The notes under the pieces: generated by a model
Told to the model about the DNA's origin: nothing
The model's input: only the letters and a program-made list of their open reading frames with translations
The model's database searches: none
Program-made: the position numbers and the translations under genes
Shown: positions 50,841 through 59,972 of the stretch, in pieces
Layout: every line of letters begins with the position of its first letter
Numbering within the stretch: position 1 is the first letter of the stretch
Source of the DNA: Acidovorax sp. YS12
Lineage (GTDB): Bacteria; Pseudomonadota; Gammaproteobacteria; Burkholderiales; Burkholderiaceae_C
Assembly: GCA_021496925.1 (NCBI GenBank)
Contig: CP053915.1
Span: 4,553,501-4,617,500, forward strand
DNA: 64,000 nt
Reading direction: 5' to 3'

Positions 50841-52913
50841 ATGCGGCGAATCGCTGTACTTTTGGCGGGCAATCTGGCGGCATGGCCTTTGGGCCTGCTG
50901 GCCGACGAAAGCTCCGGTATGGCCCTCGACCGTCCCCCTCCGCGGGTGCTGCCTGAAATAACAGTTCAGGCCGTACCCGAGGACAGCACGCCTTCCCCCG
51001 CCGCCATGTCCCCCGGCGGCATCGGTGCCGACGCACCCGTGGCGGTGGACGTGCCGGGCGGCGCCAGCCGCCTCGACGACGCGCTGGCCGGCATGGGCTG
51101 GGCGAGCTGGGACGCCTCCAACTCCCTCGGCCTGGGCGCGGGCCTGAACGTGCGCGGCTTCACCCTGAGCGACATGGGCGCGCCGCGCATCCAGGCCAGC
51201 CACGTGTTCCTCGACGGGCACGCCGACATTGCCTGGATGTACGTGCGCGATGCCGCCACGGTGGAGTCGGTGCAACTGCTCGCGGGCAGCGATGCCACCT
51301 TGCTCGGCGCGGCCACGCCGGGCGGCGCGCTGCTGCTGCGCGGCAAGGCGCCCACGGGCCAGGCCTTCGCGCGCGTGCGCGCCGAGGCCGCCAGCAACGG
51401 CCTGCGCCGCCTGGTGCTGGACGCCGAGCGCGCCGCCGGCCCGGTGCAACTGCGCGGCGTGCTGGTGCAGCACACCGGCGACCAGGGCGTGGAGGGCGTG
51501 ACCGACCGGCACCGCGCCGCGCTGCTGTCGGCCCGCCTGCCGGTGGGCGCGGGCGCGCTGCGGCTGGATCTGGAAGACGCCGCCGCGCACCTGCCCTTTC
51601 CCTTCGGCGCGTTCTACCAGCACGGGCATTTCTGGCTCGATACGCCCTACGTCGATGCCCGCCATGCCAGCGCCGACCGCTACTACCAGCGGCAGGCGCT
51701 GGCGTGGCGCGGCCCTGTGGGAGATGCCATGGAACTGCACGCCCACCTGCAGAACGTGCACAGCACGCGCGACGAAGTGCTGGTGGGCGCCTGGGGCCTG
51801 GGCGATGGCGTGACGGCCCCGGGCTACTACCGGCCCCTGCAGGAGCGCAACCGCCAGCGCGATGCCGGCCTGCGCCTGGACGGCCACGGGGCGCAAGGGC
51901 TGCTGCGCCACCAGTGGAGCGTGGCCTGGTCGTGGCACGAGCAGCGCAGGCGCTTCTCCGGCCCGCAAAACGTGGGCGGGTTCGAGATCGACATGGTGCA
52001 GCCGGTGTTCCCCGACGACCCCGGCGCGCTGCCCCTGGCGCCGCGCTTTGCCTTTCAGACCTACCGCGAGAGCGGCCTGGGCCTGGCCTGGCGCAGCACC
52101 TGGCAGGGCTGGGAGCTGCGCGCGGGCACGCGCCGCTCGGCCATGCGCACCTGGAGCGCGGCGCAGCCCGAGGTGCCGCTGGCGCAGGTGCAGGATGCCC
52201 GTCCGCTCACGCACGCCTGGGCATTGGGGCGGGAGCTGGGGGCCGGGCACCGGCTGTGGCTGTCGCGCGCGCAGTCGGTCATGCCCAACATCGGCCAGTT
52301 TTCCGACGGGCGCTGGCTGCCCGAAAGCCGGGCGGTGCAGTGGGAGCTGGGCTGGCGCTGGCAGCCCGAGGGGGAGCGCGCGCCGCACCGCGCGCCGAAT
52401 CTGGCGGCCCTGCTGTTCCACATCGACCGCAGCAACCTCAGCGCCACCGACCCTGCCGACCGCGACTACTTCATCCTGCGCGGCAACGTGCGCTCGCGCG
52501 GCGTGCAGGTGCGCGGCGGCTGGCCGCTGCCGGGCGGCGCCTGGCTGCAGGGCGCGGCCACGGCGCAGCACGTGCGCGCGCACAACGGGCTCGGCCGGGC
52601 CAGCCACGTGGCGGGCGTGCCGCACGTGCATGGCGCGCTGCGGCTCGACGGCCCGGCGCTGCACGGTGCGGTGCCGTGGGTGCGCGTGGTGGCCGCATCC
52701 CACCGGCCGGGCGATGCGGGCGCGGGCTTCAGGGCGCCGGGCTTCGGCGTGGTGGACATGGGGGTGCGCGGCCAGGCGGCACACGGCCTGGCCTGGGGCC
52801 TGGCGCTGGAGAACGCCGCCGACCGGCGCTACGTGCGCGCGCTGACCTCGGCGGAGAACATCTGGCAGGGCACGCGCCGGCGGATCCACGCCTGGGTGGA
52901 GCACGGGTGGTAG
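50841..52913 (+). CDS. TonB-dependent outer-membrane receptor, substrate unknown (copper possible)
   Basis: A 690-residue outer-membrane protein. The signal peptide (MRRIAVLLAGNLAAWPLGLLA) is followed by a TonB-box-like region (LPEITVQAVPED) and a plug domain (about 50-170: NVRGFTLSDMGAPRIQASHV, VESVQLLAGSDATLLGAATPGG). The beta-barrel with alternating strands ends in a terminal Trp, as needed for barrel assembly. GGGGGAG precedes the ATG. It is convergent with the nos genes. Denitrifiers often use a NosA/OprC-type copper receptor for N2O reductase, so copper is a reasoned guess. A siderophore is the main alternative. Confidence 0.82.
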   Translation: MRRIAVLLAGNLAAWPLGLLADESSGMALDRPPPRVLPEITVQAVPEDSTPSPAAMSPGGIGADAPVAVDVPGGASRLDDALAGMGWASWDASNSLGLGAGLNVRGFTLSDMGAPRIQASHVFLDGHADIAWMYVRDAATVESVQLLAGSDATLLGAATPGGALLLRGKAPTGQAFARVRAEAASNGLRRLVLDAERAAGPVQLRGVLVQHTGDQGVEGVTDRHRAALLSARLPVGAGALRLDLEDAAAHLPFPFGAFYQHGHFWLDTPYVDARHASADRYYQRQALAWRGPVGDAMELHAHLQNVHSTRDEVLVGAWGLGDGVTAPGYYRPLQERNRQRDAGLRLDGHGAQGLLRHQWSVAWSWHEQRRRFSGPQNVGGFEIDMVQPVFPDDPGALPLAPRFAFQTYRESGLGLAWRSTWQGWELRAGTRRSAMRTWSAAQPEVPLAQVQDARPLTHAWALGRELGAGHRLWLSRAQSVMPNIGQFSDGRWLPESRAVQWELGWRWQPEGERAPHRAPNLAALLFHIDRSNLSATDPADRDYFILRGNVRSRGVQVRGGWPLPGGAWLQGAATAQHVRAHNGLGRASHVAGVPHVHGALRLDGPALHGAVPWVRVVAASHRPGDAGAGFRAPGFGVVDMGVRGQAAHGLAWGLALENAADRRYVRALTSAENIWQGTRRRIHAWVEHGW

Positions 52914-52947
52914 GCGCGCGCCGTGTGCCGGATTGGCAATGAAAATG

Positions 52948-52986
52948 GCCACTGGCGCTTATCCATCAAGCGCTGGAAGCTATATT
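52948..52986. repeat. AGCGCTGGCAGCTAT-family repeat between convergent genes
   Basis: GGCCACTGGCGCTTA (52948-52962) and TCAAGCGCTGGAAGCTATATTTT (52966-52988) form inverted arms. It lies between the receptor stop and the NosL-like stop and may end both transcripts. Confidence 0.75.
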
Positions 52987-52999
52987 TTCAGGAGCGCGC

Positions 53000-53662
53000 T
53001 CAGTGCCCGTGCGGGTGCCCGCCGTGCCCGGCCAGGCTGGCGACCAGGGCCGCGTCCACCTGCGTGAACGCCAGCACCTGCCCGCCGCGCCGCTGCGCGA
53101 AGGCCTGCGCCGCCGCGCGCGTGGCGAAGGCAGGCAGGTTGCCCGCGCGCATCGGGCCCCTGGCATTCGAGCCGTGCACGTAGAAGGCGCCGTGCGCGTC
53201 GATCCACGCGGCATCGTCGCGGCGGGCGCTGTCGCGCACGTACTGCGCGGCGATGTCTTGCGCGCTGCGGCCGGGGCTGTAGCGCGCCACGTCGTGCAGG
53301 TACATGAACAGCGACAGCGGCGAGTCGAAGAAGTGCGCCTCGCCCTGGGTGAAGATCACCTGCGCCGCCCATTCGGGCGCGCGCGCGGGGAACATGCCGC
53401 AGACCGGGCAGCGCGCCTCGGCGGGCACGGCGCGCGCTGCCGTGGCGGGCAGGCCGCTGGCCGGGTCGTAGGGCGTGGGCGGGGCGACAAGGCAGACGTC
53501 GTCGCCCGGCAGCAGCACGGTGTCCTGGCGGGCGGCGCCCCGCCTGGCGGCCCAGGCGCCCACGGCACCGGCGACGCCAGCGGCCGTGCCCGCCAGGGCG
53601 AGGGCCATCCAGGCGCGGCGGCGCAGCGGGGCGGACTGAGGGGAAGGGGCGGGCGCTGCCAT
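53000..53662 (-). CDS. second NosL-family copper protein, membrane-anchored, His-rich tail
   Basis: A 220-residue NosL-like protein. An N-terminal basic stretch and one hydrophobic helix (about residues 17-38) anchor or export it. The metal-binding motif CPVCGM has C85, C88 and M90. The end GHGGHPHGH (212-220) could bind further copper or zinc. NosL proteins deliver Cu(I) to apo-NosZ with the help of NosDFY. It follows nosL by 5 bases, so two NosL relatives are made together. A TorD-like or general copper role cannot be excluded. Confidence 0.82.
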   Translation of the reverse strand: MAAPAPSPQSAPLRRRAWMALALAGTAAGVAGAVGAWAARRGAARQDTVLLPGDDVCLVAPPTPYDPASGLPATAARAVPAEARCPVCGMFPARAPEWAAQVIFTQGEAHFFDSPLSLFMYLHDVARYSPGRSAQDIAAQYVRDSARRDDAAWIDAHGAFYVHGSNARGPMRAGNLPAFATRAAAQAFAQRRGGQVLAFTQVDAALVASLAGHGGHPHGH

Positions 53663-53667
53663 GATGG

Positions 53668-54222
53668 CTACATGCGTGTGTCGTGCAGCGCGCCGCCGCT
53701 CAGGTCCACCATGCCCGGCTTGATGTCGGCAAAGCTCAGCACCTTGCCGCCGTACTCGCCGGCGAATTTCGTGGCGTCGGCCTCCTGGGCGAAGCTGGCG
53801 ATGGTCGGGCCCATGGAGCCGTGGCGCTTGCTGCCGAGCACGTAGACGGCGGTCTTGGCGTCGGTCCAGTGGCCCTTGGGCTCGTTCCAGTCGGCCTGGC
53901 CCATGTCCTGCACGTAGACGGCGCGCACGGCGCGCACCTGCTCGCCGGCCAGCAGGGTGTTGAACAGCTCCACGGTGTCGCAGAAGAAGGCGGGCTTGTC
54001 CTGGCCGGCGTAGTAAATCTGCGCCTTCGGGCCGGGGTAGTCGGCCAGCAGCATGCCGTCGAGCTCGCAACTGGTGGCGCGGTCGATTTCCACGGGGGCG
54101 AGCGATTGCGCCTCGCCCGCCTTCTCGCCGCAGGCGGCCAGCAGCGTGGTGAAGGCGGCCAGGCCGAGCGTGCCGAGCACATCGCGGCGGGTGTGGCGGC
54201 GGGTGAAACAGGAACAGGTCAT
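53668..54222 (-). CDS. nosL: copper chaperone lipoprotein NosL
   Basis: A 184-residue periplasmic lipoprotein with lipobox LAAC ending at Cys31. It supplies Cu(I) for the copper-sulfur centre of NosZ. The usual C-x2-C-G-M motif is reduced here to SCELDGM (C52, M57), so one Cys is missing. The rest fits the family (LLADYPGPKAQIYYAG, PAFFCDTVELFNTLL, GSKRHGSMGPTIASFAQ). Its ATG overlaps the nosY stop (ATGA). It is followed by a second NosL-like gene that has the complete motif. Confidence 0.9.
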   Translation of the reverse strand: MTCSCFTRRHTRRDVLGTLGLAAFTTLLAACGEKAGEAQSLAPVEIDRATSCELDGMLLADYPGPKAQIYYAGQDKPAFFCDTVELFNTLLAGEQVRAVRAVYVQDMGQADWNEPKGHWTDAKTAVYVLGSKRHGSMGPTIASFAQEADATKFAGEYGGKVLSFADIKPGMVDLSGGALHDTRM

Positions 54223-55034
54223 GGCTTGAATCTCCAGTTGGCGAGGGCGAGCGGCACCACGATCCAAGCCAGCATCACGGCGCCCATGGCGGCCGGGTTG
54301 CCCAGCGAGGCAGGCACCACGCTGGCCAGGCCGTAGAGGGTGCGCACGTCTTCGAGCGAGAACACGTTGAGGATGCGGAACACGTCGGCCGGGTTGAGCA
54401 GCAGCAGCCAGGCGAAGGCGTCGCCCGCGAAGCGCCCGCCGGTGGTGACGAGCACGCCGAGCAGCAGCAGGTCGAACACCAGCACGAAGAAGAACCAGAA
54501 GGCGATGGCCAGGCCCGAGGCGCGCGTGCGGTCGCGCGCCAGCACCGAGATAAGCACCGCCAGGCTCAGGAAGGCCAGCCCGAGCAGCACCGAGCTGAGC
54601 ATGAAGCCGGCGTAGTGGAACAGTGCGTTGGCGCTCATGTGGCGCCACAGCAGCACGGCCACCAGGCCGAAGCCCGCCAGCGTGGAGAGCGTGAGCGCCA
54701 GCGCCAGGCCGAGGTACTTGCCCAGCAGCAGCTCCAGCCGCGTGATGGGCAGGGCCAGCAGCAGGTCGAGCGAGCCGCGCTCGCGCTCGCCGACGATGGC
54801 GTCGAAGCCGAGCAGCAGCGCGATCAGCGGGATCAGGTAGATCACCAGGCTGACCAGGCTGGCGATGGTGAATTCGATGGAGCGCAGGCCCACCGCGCCC
54901 TGCTGCGCACCGCCGAAGTAGGCGATGACGAGCGAGAACACGGTGAACACCAGGGCCACGGCCAGCACCCAGCGGTTGCGCATGCGGTCGCGGAATTCCT
55001 TGGCGGCGACGGTGAGGATGGGGGAGATTTCCAT
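54219..55034 (-). CDS. nosY: ABC transporter permease NosY
   Basis: A 271-residue inner-membrane protein with six membrane segments and the ABC-2 type permease start MEISPILTVAAKEFRDRMRN. Together with the ATPase NosF and periplasmic NosD it forms the complex that provides sulfur (and works with NosL for copper) for CuZ assembly in NosZ. A typical region is FDAIVGERERGSLDLLLALPI. It lies 16 bases behind nosF and overlaps nosL. Confidence 0.94.
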   Translation of the reverse strand: MEISPILTVAAKEFRDRMRNRWVLAVALVFTVFSLVIAYFGGAQQGAVGLRSIEFTIASLVSLVIYLIPLIALLLGFDAIVGERERGSLDLLLALPITRLELLLGKYLGLALALTLSTLAGFGLVAVLLWRHMSANALFHYAGFMLSSVLLGLAFLSLAVLISVLARDRTRASGLAIAFWFFFVLVFDLLLLGVLVTTGGRFAGDAFAWLLLLNPADVFRILNVFSLEDVRTLYGLASVVPASLGNPAAMGAVMLAWIVVPLALANWRFKP

Positions 55035-55050
55035 GGGGCAAGGGGTGGGT

Positions 55051-55998
55051 TTAGGCCGCGAAGCCGAAGAACACGTCTTCGAGCGAGGGCTCCAGCAGCT
55101 TGAGGTCGCGCACGCGCGCGCCCAGCGGGGCCAGCGCGGCGAGCACGGCCATTTTTTGCGCGCGCGGGCACTGCAGGCGCAGGCCGGCGGGCGTGGCCTC
55201 GGGCGCGATGCCGGTGGCGCCTTGCAGCGCCTGGGCGGCGGCGGGCGCGTCGGCAGCGTCCAGCTCCAGCTCCACGGTCAGCGGCATGCGCGTCTGCTCG
55301 CGCAGCGCCTGCACGCTGCCCACGGCCTGCAGGCGGCCCGAGGCGAGGATGGCGAGGCGGTCCACGCGCTCCTGCAGTTCCGACAGGATGTGCGAGGTGA
55401 TGATGACCGTGACCCCACCGGCCTGCAGCGCGCGCAGCGTGGCGTAGAAATCGCGGATGGCGGCCGGGTCCAGGCCGTTGGTGGGCTCGTCGAGGAACAG
55501 CACGCGGGGCGTGCCCAGCAGCGCCTGGGCGAAGCCGAGGCGCTGGCGCATGCCCTTGGAGTATTCGCGCACCGGGCGGCGGCCGGCGTGGCCCAGGCCC
55601 ACGCGCTCCAGCATGGCCGGGCATTCGGCCAGCGGCGCGCCCTTGAGGCGGGCGAAGAAGTGCAGCGTCTCCAGCCCGTCAAGGTTGTCGTACAGCACCA
55701 CGTTCTCTGGCAGGTAGCCGAGCTGGCGCCGCGCGGCGCGGAAGTCGCGCCCGGTGACCGAGGCGCCGCCGATGCGGATGTCGCCCTGCGTGGCGCGCGT
55801 GAGGCCGAGCATCATCTTGAACAGCGTGCTCTTGCCCGCGCCGTTGTGGCCGATGAGGCCGAGGATTTCGCCGCGCGGAATGTCCAGGCTCACGCCATCG
55901 ACGGCGCGCAGTGCGCCGTAGTGCTTGCTCACTTCGTGCAGCGAGATGGCCAGTGCATTGCTGGCCGAAGGCTCATTGGCCGGGAAAGTGCTTGCCAC
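55051..55998 (-). CDS. nosF: ABC transporter ATP-binding protein NosF
   Basis: A 315-residue ATPase with Walker A GHNGAGKST, Q-loop region GYLPENVVLYDNL, signature YSKGMRQRLGFAQAL and Walker B VLFLDEPTNGLDP. It powers NosDFY. No ATG lies near the start of the domain. GTG 55998, preceded by TTGGAG at eight bases, gives a reasonable N-terminus and overlaps nosD by 26 bases. The C-terminal 80 residues are variable, as usual. The overlap implies coupling to nosD. Confidence 0.92.
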   Translation of the reverse strand: MASTFPANEPSASNALAISLHEVSKHYGALRAVDGVSLDIPRGEILGLIGHNGAGKSTLFKMMLGLTRATQGDIRIGGASVTGRDFRAARRQLGYLPENVVLYDNLDGLETLHFFARLKGAPLAECPAMLERVGLGHAGRRPVREYSKGMRQRLGFAQALLGTPRVLFLDEPTNGLDPAAIRDFYATLRALQAGGVTVIITSHILSELQERVDRLAILASGRLQAVGSVQALREQTRMPLTVELELDAADAPAAAQALQGATGIAPEATPAGLRLQCPRAQKMAVLAALAPLGARVRDLKLLEPSLEDVFFGFAA

Positions 55999-57244
55999 GC
56001 CATTCACTCCAATCTTTGTGGCCGGGCTGCATGCGCGGGTGGGGATCGACCACCGAGGGCGCACGCAGAATCGGGAATTGCCGCCCCACCAGGCGCAGCG
56101 CCTGCACTGCCGGGCTGGCCAGCAGCAGCTTGACGCTGGGGTGGCGCCAGGTCAGGCGGTCCACCATGTCGTTGGCCTCGTAGGGCACGTCGCCCACGCC
56201 GTCGCCATCGCGGTCCCAGCCCAGGTAGTTGCTCCAGTGGTTGCCCTGCTTGCCGCCCCAGGGCATGTCGCGCGCGCCCACGTAGCGCACCTGTTCGCGG
56301 TTGCCGATGAAGTCGTTGCCTTCGACCTCGTTGTTCTTCGAGCCGGCCGCCAGGTGCACGCCCACGGTGTTGTCCACCACCAGGTTGCGGTTGAGCTTGA
56401 TGTACTCCACGTCGTAGATGAAGAAGCCGCGGTTGTTGCCCGCCACCACGTTGTCCTCGATCACCGAGTCCTGCAGCGTGCGCAGCATGATGCCGTGGTC
56501 GGAGTTGCCCCAGGCGCGGTTGCCGCGCACCACCTGGTCGCGCACCTCCATCAGCGCCAGGCCGCCGCGGTTGTAGTAGGTGTCGTTGTCCTCCCACAGG
56601 TTGTAGTAGGAGTTCATGTAGTGCGTGCCATAGCGGCTGTGGTGCAGCCGGTTGCCCTGGAACACGGCGTGGTGCGACACATCGACGTACAGCGCGTCGC
56701 GCACGAAGCTGATGTCGTTGTGCAGGATCTTCGCGCCCCGGGTGTTGTAGAGCTGCACGCCGTTGCCGCGCTGCGGCGAGGCGTATTCGCGCTTGCCGGT
56801 GATGACGTTGTGCTCGATGCGCACGTCGTCGGCCTTCTCGATCCACAGGCCGAACAGGTTGTACGTCAGGTCGCAGTGGCGCACCACGGCGCGGTGCGCG
56901 CCGGGGTAGAGGTAGATGCCGGCGTTCTGCGCCTTCAGGTCGTCGCCCGAGTCGCGCACGATCAGCCCCTCGATCACCACGTCGGGCGCGGTCACGCGGA
57001 CGGTGTCGCCCTGGTTGCCGCCGCTCAGGGTGGGGCGGTCCAGGCCGCGCAGCGTCAGCGGCTTGTCGATCAGCAGGTTGGCGCGGTACTGGCCGCGCTG
57101 CACCTGCACCGTGTCGCCGGGCTGGGCGGCGCGCACGGCGGCGGCCAGGTCGTCGCCGGGGCGCACCGTGAGGGTGGCTGCCTGGCAGGCCCCGGCGATC
57201 CACAGCGCCAGGGCCCGGCTTAAGTGGGTGATGGAGCCCTTCAT
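55973..57244 (-). CDS. nosD: periplasmic copper-processing protein NosD
   Basis: A 423-residue exported protein with a signal peptide (MKGSITHLSRALALWIAGACQA) and a right-handed beta-helix of parallel-helix repeats (CASH type). Repeats include VVRHCDLTYNLFGLWIEKAD and VIEDNVVAGNNRGFFIYDVE. NosD is the periplasmic part of NosDFY and is required for CuZ formation. The ATG at 57244 overlaps the nosR stop (ATGA). Confidence 0.95.
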   Translation of the reverse strand: MKGSITHLSRALALWIAGACQAATLTVRPGDDLAAAVRAAQPGDTVQVQRGQYRANLLIDKPLTLRGLDRPTLSGGNQGDTVRVTAPDVVIEGLIVRDSGDDLKAQNAGIYLYPGAHRAVVRHCDLTYNLFGLWIEKADDVRIEHNVITGKREYASPQRGNGVQLYNTRGAKILHNDISFVRDALYVDVSHHAVFQGNRLHHSRYGTHYMNSYYNLWEDNDTYYNRGGLALMEVRDQVVRGNRAWGNSDHGIMLRTLQDSVIEDNVVAGNNRGFFIYDVEYIKLNRNLVVDNTVGVHLAAGSKNNEVEGNDFIGNREQVRYVGARDMPWGGKQGNHWSNYLGWDRDGDGVGDVPYEANDMVDRLTWRHPSVKLLLASPAVQALRLVGRQFPILRAPSVVDPHPRMQPGHKDWSEWRGKHFPGQ

Positions 57245-59868
57245 GGGGTGAACAACCCCAGGGCCTGCAGCGCCAGGAACAGCGCGGCGCCGATCATCAG
57301 GTTCTTGAAACCGACGTAGCTGATCATGTCGAACACCCCGGAAATCCGGTAATTGTCGCGCCACCACGGGCCGTCCTTGACGTAGCCGCGGCCCGACAGG
57401 CGGATCAGCACTTCGTACACGCTCCAGCCGAACCACCAGCCGATGATGGCACCCGAGGACAGGTGGCCCATGGCCGTCATCACCCAGGCCACGCTGGCCG
57501 CCACGGCCAGGGCGATGCCGGCCATCTGCAGCGCGCGGCGGCTGTGCCAGCCCTCGCTGCTCCAGGGCCAGAGGTGGTCGCGCAGTTCCAGCAGCAGCCA
57601 CTTGGCGGCGCCCACGCCGCGCTTGTGCGCGGGCAGGGTGGGGGCGGTGGGCATGCGCGGGTCGGGGCCGTTCTTGGCCTTGGCGGCGATCTGGTCCTCC
57701 ACCTTGGCCGGGTGGATGGGGATGAAGTAGCCGTTGGCGCCGATGGGCGTGAGCTCCAGCCCGTCCTTCTCGCGGCGCTTGCGCTCCTTGGCCAGCGGCG
57801 GGCAGCCCTTCACGTCGGTGTAGAGGATCATGCAGTCCAGGCAGTGCAGGCACTCGCGGTGGTCGATGCGGCCGTCGGCGTCGATGGCCTGCGCGCCGCA
57901 GCCCACGGCGCAGGCCTTGCAGCTGTTGCAGTCCTGCTTGCGCTTGAGGCCAAACCAGCGGAACGTGCTCGGCATGGCCAGCGACGCGCCCAGCGGGCAG
58001 ATGTACTTGCAGTAGGGCCGCTCGATGAAGATCGACACGCCCAGGATGGCGGCCACGAACAGGCCGTAGGGCCAGGCGCGGTTCATCACGCCGACCAGGA
58101 AGGTGGTCTTGAACGGCTCGACCTCGGCCAGCTTCTCGGCCAGGCCCATGGAGAACATCGACACCGCGAGCAGGAAGAAGAACACGGCGTACTTGAGCCA
58201 CTTCAGGCGGTCGTGCCACTTCTGCGGCAGCTGCGTCTGGAAGCGCTTGAGGCCGATGGCCTCGGCGATCTTGTAGATGCCCTCCTGCAGCGAGCCGAAC
58301 GGGCACATCCAGCCGCAGAACAGCCCGCGCCCGAACAGGAACACGGTGACGATGATGAAGATCCAGAACAGGAAGATGAACGGATCGGACAGGAACAGCG
58401 ACCAGGTCCACTGGAACAGGATGGAGTGGAACCACGTCAGCACCTGCGTGATGGAGGGCTGGGCCATATAGCCGAAGCCGATCCAGAAGATGCTGATGGC
58501 CCAGAAGGTGTACTTGAAGCCGTTCACCGGCCACTTGTTCTTGTGCGTCGAGAGGCGCGTGAGCTTCTCGCGCAGCGCGTACACCACGGTGACGGCCACC
58601 AGCAGCAATGCGAACAGGCCGATGGGCAGCGCCTGCGACTTCCAGATGCGCACCCAGGGCGCGTCGGGCTCCTGGACCTTGGGGCGGCCGCCTTCGAGCA
58701 GGGTGGCGGGCAGCCAGTACTTGGACTCGAACACGGCGAAGCTGCGGTGGCCGGTGGCGCGGTCGACGCGGTTGCCCAGGAAGGCGAACTTCCACGGGTA
58801 GGCGGCCGAGAAGGCCTGCGAGCGGATGATGAAGATGGCCGATTCGTTGTAGCTGGGCGCGCCGGCGGCGTCGAGCCCGTAGAGGTTGAGCGAATCGAGG
58901 TCGCGGAAGGTGAACGAGTCCGCCCCCTGCTTGACCTGCACGCGGTCGAAGATGCCGCCGCGCACGAAGCCCGAGCCCTTGAACGACTCCTGCCCCGCGG
59001 TCTTGATGACGAACAGCGCGTTCTCGCCCTCCTTGAGGCGCGAGCGCAGGCTCTCGAAGCCGTTCTTGCCCAGCAGGCTGCGGCCCACGTCGGGCTGGTT
59101 CAGGTCGCCGAACCACAGTTCGATGAACGGCTCGGGGCCGCGCGGCAGGCCCACCTGTTCGGGCTTGACCAGCAGCCGCTGCACCGCGCCCATCTGCACG
59201 AGCTGGGCCCAGTCGTAGGCCTGGCCGGTGGCGACGAAGCGCGCCTGCTCGCGCACGGTGGGGGCGATGATGCCGGTCTGGCGCGCCACGGCGGCGCCCG
59301 AGGCCATGACCACCTGGTTCTGCGCCACCACGGTGACGGTGGCGCCGGAGATGGCATCGACGCCGATGACGTTCTCATCGGGGCGCGAGGGGCCGACCTC
59401 GATGGTGTCGGTGACCGACTTGCCCAGGTACTGGTTGTTGAAGTTGATCAGCGCCGATTCGGGAATGCCCAGCAGCAGGATGGGCTCGGAATGCTTGAGC
59501 ACCTTGATGCCGACGAAGCGGCCATCCTTGTCCATGCCGATGAGCGTGACCACCGGCTTGCCCGAGTAGGCGGGCGTGTCGGTGATGTCGGTGGAGAGCA
59601 TGACGTAGCCCAGCAGCCTGTCGCCTTCGCTGCCCTCTTTGCCGTAGGCCTCGACGTAGGGCGGCTGGCCCTTGCGCTCGGAAAACCGCGTGGCGCCGGG
59701 AAACACCTCGGTGCAGGGCAGCAGCGCGCACAGGTCGGGCGCGGTAGCCAGGTTGGCAGGCAGCTCGGCCTCGTAGGCGCCTGCGTGGGCGCGGGGCGCC
59801 AGCAGCATCGAGAGCGCCAGCAGCAAAGCTAGGAAAAAGGCGGCGAGCCGGGAACCGTGGGTGGGCAT
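57241..59868 (-). CDS. nosR: membrane flavo/iron-sulfur protein NosR
   Basis: An 875-residue protein needed for NosZ activity and nos expression, and the likely electron donor to NosZ from quinol. After a signal peptide, the periplasmic FMN-binding domain has the flavinylation site in DAISGATVTVVAQNQ (Thr acceptor). A NosR/NirI-type membrane section of about six helices follows. The cytoplasmic end has polyferredoxin clusters (RGLFCGWMCPFG, YCKYICPLG, CNSCKACAVGC, CLHCLDC). The flavin is attached by ApbE/NosX, encoded at 62962. It lies behind nosZ, not ahead of it as in Pseudomonas. Confidence 0.96.
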   Translation of the reverse strand: MPTHGSRLAAFFLALLLALSMLLAPRAHAGAYEAELPANLATAPDLCALLPCTEVFPGATRFSERKGQPPYVEAYGKEGSEGDRLLGYVMLSTDITDTPAYSGKPVVTLIGMDKDGRFVGIKVLKHSEPILLLGIPESALINFNNQYLGKSVTDTIEVGPSRPDENVIGVDAISGATVTVVAQNQVVMASGAAVARQTGIIAPTVREQARFVATGQAYDWAQLVQMGAVQRLLVKPEQVGLPRGPEPFIELWFGDLNQPDVGRSLLGKNGFESLRSRLKEGENALFVIKTAGQESFKGSGFVRGGIFDRVQVKQGADSFTFRDLDSLNLYGLDAAGAPSYNESAIFIIRSQAFSAAYPWKFAFLGNRVDRATGHRSFAVFESKYWLPATLLEGGRPKVQEPDAPWVRIWKSQALPIGLFALLLVAVTVVYALREKLTRLSTHKNKWPVNGFKYTFWAISIFWIGFGYMAQPSITQVLTWFHSILFQWTWSLFLSDPFIFLFWIFIIVTVFLFGRGLFCGWMCPFGSLQEGIYKIAEAIGLKRFQTQLPQKWHDRLKWLKYAVFFFLLAVSMFSMGLAEKLAEVEPFKTTFLVGVMNRAWPYGLFVAAILGVSIFIERPYCKYICPLGASLAMPSTFRWFGLKRKQDCNSCKACAVGCGAQAIDADGRIDHRECLHCLDCMILYTDVKGCPPLAKERKRREKDGLELTPIGANGYFIPIHPAKVEDQIAAKAKNGPDPRMPTAPTLPAHKRGVGAAKWLLLELRDHLWPWSSEGWHSRRALQMAGIALAVAASVAWVMTAMGHLSSGAIIGWWFGWSVYEVLIRLSGRGYVKDGPWWRDNYRISGVFDMISYVGFKNLMIGAALFLALQALGLFTP

Positions 59869-59884
59869 TGCACTACTTATTTAA

Positions 59885-59966
59885 TAGCTGGCAGCGCAAG
59901 CGCTGCCAGTGTTTGGGGCCGATTTTTCTAAAAGCCCCCTGGGACGGCCCGCAGCGTCCCAGGGGG
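59885..59966 (-). terminator. hairpin terminator after nosZ, next to a dispersed repeat
   Basis: CCCCCTGGGACG (59935-59946) and CGTCCCAGGGGG (59955-59966) form a perfect 12-bp stem just behind nosZ. A-rich bases follow on the sense strand (CTTTTAGAAAAA). CTGGCAGCG (59888-59896) and CGCTGCCAG (59901-59909) are a copy of the AGCGCTGGCAGCTAT repeat. nosR begins 17 bases beyond, so termination is probably partial and would raise nosZ over nosR. Confidence 0.8.
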
Positions 59967-59972
59967 TGTTCC

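Noticed and set aside
53000..53662. Separate cytochrome or disulfide isomerase because of the CPVC motif
   Set aside because: There is no C-x2-C-H haem motif and no thioredoxin fold; CPVCGM with the surrounding sequence fits the NosL family.
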